Of a DNA stretch of 64,000 nt, positions 61,426 to 64,000 are shown piece after piece; the first letter of the stretch is position 1; every line of letters starts with the position of its first letter. The notes under the pieces were generated by a model, which worked only from the letters and a program-made list of their open reading frames with translations, was not told the DNA's origin and searched no databases. Source of the DNA: Streptomyces hydrogenans (GTDB lineage Bacteria; Actinomycetota; Actinomycetes; Streptomycetales; Streptomycetaceae); the NCBI RefSeq assembly GCF_014656075.1, contig NZ_BNBS01000005.1, positions 94,418 to 158,417 of the forward strand, in the 5' to 3' direction. The translations under genes and the position numbers were made by a program.

Positions 61426-63270
61426 TCAGCTTTCGTACAGTCCGGAGAGCGAGTCGGCGTACCTCTCCCGGATGATCCGGCGCCGCATCTTCAGCGACGG
61501 GGTCAGCTCGCCGGTCGCCGGCCCCCACTCCTCGGTGAGCAGCTCGTACCGCTTGACCTGCTCGCTGCGGCTGAGCCGGGCGTTGGCCGCGGCGACCCCG
61601 CGCTCGACCTCCGCCCTGATCCCGGGGTGCGCGGCCAGGGCGGCCAGTCCCCCGTCCGTCCTGATGCCGTGGGCGGTGGCCCAGGCGGGGGCGGCCTCCG
61701 CGTCGAGCACCAGCAGGGCGACGAGGTAGGAGCGGTTGTCGCCGTGCACCAGGGCCTGGCCGATCAGCGGGTGCGTCTTCAGCGCGTTCTCCACCAGGGC
61801 CGGGGAGACGTTCTTGCCGGTGGAGGTGATGATCATCTCCTTCTTCCGGTCGGTGAGCCAGAGATAGCCGTCGTCGTCCATCCTGCCGATGTCGCCGGTG
61901 GCCAGCCAGCCGTCGGCGTCCAGGACCGAACGCACCGAGCCGTCGGGCTGCAGGTAGCCGGAACAGACGGACGCGCCGCGGACGAGGATCTCGCCGTCCT
62001 CGGCGACGCGGACCTCCACGGACTCCACCGGGCGTCCCACCGAGCCGAGCCGGAATCCGGCCCGGGGGCTGTTGCTGGTGGCCACCCCGGTGGTCTCCGT
62101 CATCCCCCAGGCGTCCATGATGACGATCCCGAAACCCGCCCAGAACCTGACCACGTCGACGGACATGGGCGCCGACGCGCTGGCCGACCAGGTGACGCGG
62201 TCCAGGCCGGCGGCGGCGAGCATGGGGAGCAGCACGTCCTCGCGGACCCGGGCGTACCGCTCCTCCAGCTTCGCGGACGGGGTCTCGCCGCGCTCCCGGT
62301 GGGCGACGTGTTCCCGGGCGACCTCGAAGGCGTCGTCGATGACCGCCCGCTGGTCGTCGGGCATCAGCGAGAGCAGGCCCCGCACGGCGGCGGACAGCTT
62401 CTCCCAGATCCTCGGGACGCCGAAGAACTGTGCCGGGCGCACCTTGCGCACCACGGCGGCGACACCCGTCGGATCGGCGCAGAGATAGACGTGGGAGGCC
62501 CGGTGGCAGGGCAGGTAGATGCCCAGCATGCGCTCCGCGATGTGGGCGAAGGGCAGGTAGCAGATGTGCTCGACGTGCGGCGGCAGCTCCACCACGGCGT
62601 CCAGGGCCAGCGCGTTGGACATCACCTGACGGTGGGTGAGGACGACGCCCTTGGGCTCCCCGCTGGTGCCGGAGGTGTAGACGACGGTCAGCGGGTCCTC
62701 GGGGCGGGCGGTGTCCAGTGCCGTGTCGAACCCCTCCGGGACGGGCTCGCGGAGCAGAGCGGCGTACGGGACGTGGTCGCCCTCCTCGCCCGGCTCGGCC
62801 ACCACCAAGTGCTCCAGGGGGGTGTCGGGGTCCGTCAGCAGCCGCTCCCACACGGCTGTCCGGTCCGCGCCCTCGACGACGGCCAGGCGGGCCCGGCAGT
62901 TGCGGGCGATGTGGGTGATCTGCTCGGGGGCGGCGGTGCCGTAGACGCTGACCGGGACCGCGCCCAGGCGGACCAGCGCCAGATCGGTCAGCCAGTGCTC
63001 GGACCGGTTGGACATCATCAGCAGGACGTGGTCGCCGCGGCCGACGCCGAGGGCGCGGTAGCCCGCGGCGAGGCTCCGGGTGTGCTCGTGGATGCCGGCC
63101 CAGCTGAAGGTGGTCCAGTTGCCGTCCGGGCCGTTCGCCTGCCAGGACAGCCCGGGGAGTCCGGGGTAGTCGCGTGCGTTGCGCGCGAGCAGCTGCGGCA
63201 GGGTGCGGTCGCCCGGGTCACCGGGCAGATCGTCCGGCCGGCCGGCTCTGGTGCGGGGCGCTGATGTCAT
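61426..63270 (-). CDS. Long-chain fatty-acid-CoA ligase (FadD15-like)
   Basis: This 614-residue AMP-forming ligase has the P-loop YTSGTSGEPKGVVLTH, the motif MTETTG, GWLATGDIG and the C-terminal catalytic Lys (LTPSLKMRR). It activates fatty acids to acyl-CoA. ATG 63270. It is on the same strand as the 3-hydroxyacyl-CoA dehydrogenase gene, 177 bp upstream, and convergent with the acyl-CoA dehydrogenase, so the three form a beta-oxidation set. Confidence 0.93.
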   Translation of the reverse strand: MTSAPRTRAGRPDDLPGDPGDRTLPQLLARNARDYPGLPGLSWQANGPDGNWTTFSWAGIHEHTRSLAAGYRALGVGRGDHVLLMMSNRSEHWLTDLALVRLGAVPVSVYGTAAPEQITHIARNCRARLAVVEGADRTAVWERLLTDPDTPLEHLVVAEPGEEGDHVPYAALLREPVPEGFDTALDTARPEDPLTVVYTSGTSGEPKGVVLTHRQVMSNALALDAVVELPPHVEHICYLPFAHIAERMLGIYLPCHRASHVYLCADPTGVAAVVRKVRPAQFFGVPRIWEKLSAAVRGLLSLMPDDQRAVIDDAFEVAREHVAHRERGETPSAKLEERYARVREDVLLPMLAAAGLDRVTWSASASAPMSVDVVRFWAGFGIVIMDAWGMTETTGVATSNSPRAGFRLGSVGRPVESVEVRVAEDGEILVRGASVCSGYLQPDGSVRSVLDADGWLATGDIGRMDDDGYLWLTDRKKEMIITSTGKNVSPALVENALKTHPLIGQALVHGDNRSYLVALLVLDAEAAPAWATAHGIRTDGGLAALAAHPGIRAEVERGVAAANARLSRSEQVKRYELLTEEWGPATGELTPSLKMRRRIIRERYADSLSGLYES

Positions 63271-63360
63271 CGGGGCCTCCTTGCGGGGAGCGGAAGGGAA
63301 GGGCGGGCGTGCGGACGACGCGGCGCGGCCGGCCCCGGCCCCCGACCCCCGGTCACAGTC

Positions 63361-63408
63361 GGGAGTCGGGAGTCGGGATTCGGGAGTCGGGAGTCGGGAG
63401 TCGGGAGG
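63361..63408. repeat. 7-bp tandem repeat (GGGAGTC)
   Basis: Six full units of GGGAGTC, one with T for G (GGGATTC), then GGGAGG. The regular G-triplets with 4-nt loops could form a quadruplex on the plus strand. It lies between the ligase and dehydrogenase genes. Confidence 0.9.
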
Positions 63409-63447
63409 GACCGGTCGGCGGTGGAGGGGATGCGGGAACGGCGGAGG

Positions 63448-64000
63448 TCAGGCGTCGGTGAAGGTCTCGGCCCGTTCGGCCTTGCGGAGCAGCAGCTCCG
63501 GCGGGAGGAAGCGCTCGCCGTGCCGGTCGGCCAGTTCGCGGGCGCGGGCCACGAAGCCGGGGAGGCCGCCCTCGTACCCGTTGACGTACTGGAGCACGCC
63601 GCCCGTCCACGGCGGGAAGCCGATGCCGAGGAGGGAGCCCACGTTGGCGTCCGCCACCGAGGCGAGCACGCCCTCCTCCAGGCACCGGACCGCGTCCAGC
63701 GCCTCCGCGAAGAGCATCCGCTCGGAGAGTTCCGTCAGGTCCGCGGGCTGCTTCGCCGGGTCCGTGAAGTGTTCGCGCAGCCCCGGCCAGAGCCGGGTGC
63801 GGCGCCCGTCGGCGTACTCGTAGAAGCCCGCGCCGCCGGAGCGCCCGGGGCGGCCGAAGTCGTCGATCATGCGGTCCACCACCGCGTCCGCCGGGTGTGG
63901 CACCCAGCGGGCGCCGGTCGCCTCCGCGGCGCGACGGTTCTCCTCGCGGATCTTGCGCGGGAGGGTGAGGGTCAGCTCGTCCATGAGGGAGAGGACCTTC
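63448..64000 (-). CDS. 3-hydroxyacyl-CoA dehydrogenase, C-terminal part (FadB/FadJ type)
   Basis: The last 183 residues are present; the gene runs off the right edge, as KVLSL precedes the internal MDELTLTLPRKI. The region shows the C-terminal FadB pattern: VDRMIDDFGRPGRSGGAGFY, GVLASVADANVGSLLGIGFP and PWTGGVLQYVNGYEGGLPGF. The hydratase and NAD-binding domains, if present, lie beyond the window. It probably catalyses hydration/oxidation steps after the neighbouring acyl-CoA dehydrogenase. Confidence 0.88.
   Translation of the reverse strand, partial: KVLSLMDELTLTLPRKIREENRRAAEATGARWVPHPADAVVDRMIDDFGRPGRSGGAGFYEYADGRRTRLWPGLREHFTDPAKQPADLTELSERMLFAEALDAVRCLEEGVLASVADANVGSLLGIGFPPWTGGVLQYVNGYEGGLPGFVARARELADRHGERFLPPELLLRKAERAETFTDA

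Noticed and set aside
63361..63408. CRISPR array
   Set aside because: Repeat units are 7 bp without spacers; no cas gene is nearby.

Overview
The window is very GC-rich, its coding frames favour G or C in the third codon position, and it uses many GTG starts and strong GGAGG-type ribosome sites. Leu-TTA codons are almost absent: I found two, in separate genes. Together with the gene families (IclR, TetR and XRE regulators, F420/FMN luciferase-like oxidoreductases, calerythrin-like EF-hand protein, DUF4291, DUF2236, CopC/CopD), this points to a Streptomyces chromosome outside the conserved core. I saw no rRNA, CRISPR array, complete insertion sequence, prophage or polyketide/peptide synthase cluster.

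Layout. 1-3.6 kb: cell-envelope block on the minus strand (OmpR-type regulator, sensor kinase, D-Ala-D-Ala carboxypeptidase, VanJ-like N-terminus cut by the window edge). 3.8-6.5 kb: TetR regulator divergent from an amidase, with two palindromes between them. 6.6-15 kb: mixed small genes (AraC regulator, NmrA-like reductase, barstar-domain protein, EF-hand protein, acetyltransferase, LLM oxidoreductase/TetR pair with twin operators, DUF2199). 14.8-21.9 kb: sulfur-acquisition island with divergent IclR regulator, cysteine-type leader peptide, a DszB-like desulfinase homologue, SsuA-, SsuC- and SsuB-like transporter parts, a signal-less binding protein and an SsuD-like monooxygenase. 21.8-23.9 kb: EamA exporter and divergent LysR regulator. 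24-29.3 kb: a giant Ser/Thr kinase with two WD40 propellers, then small unknown genes.

29.4-36 kb: an unusual tRNA-Trp(CCA)-like gene, an orphan Imm53 gene, a beta-glucoside PTS with its BglG-type antiterminator and a recognisable RNA antiterminator/terminator, then an amtB-glnK pair preceded by a GlnR-like 11-nt array. 36-41 kb: DUF389, two tandem DUF4291 genes, an MFS exporter and a second barstar. 41.8-46 kb: copper module (small membrane protein, CopC, CopD-CtaG fusion, DsbA-like thioredoxin). 46-48 kb: decayed DNA with an MFS remnant, then a methyltransferase. 48-50.4 kb: a second TetR/amidase pair with twin palindromes. 50.5-54.5 kb: a broken SDR gene, an alcohol dehydrogenase, an MFS exporter and an XRE regulator. 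54.7-57.8 kb: Tat-exported protein, DoxX and DUF2236. 57.8-64 kb: aldehyde dehydrogenase and lipid genes (TetR, frameshifted acyl-CoA dehydrogenase, acyl-CoA synthetase, 3-hydroxyacyl-CoA dehydrogenase cut by the edge).

The strongest functional stories are the sulfur island, where leader peptide, transporter, monooxygenase and desulfinase-like protein could together extract sulfur from organosulfonates or sulfinates; the PTS/antiterminator system, where protein and RNA target are both visible; and two independent divergent TetR/amidase modules of the same design.
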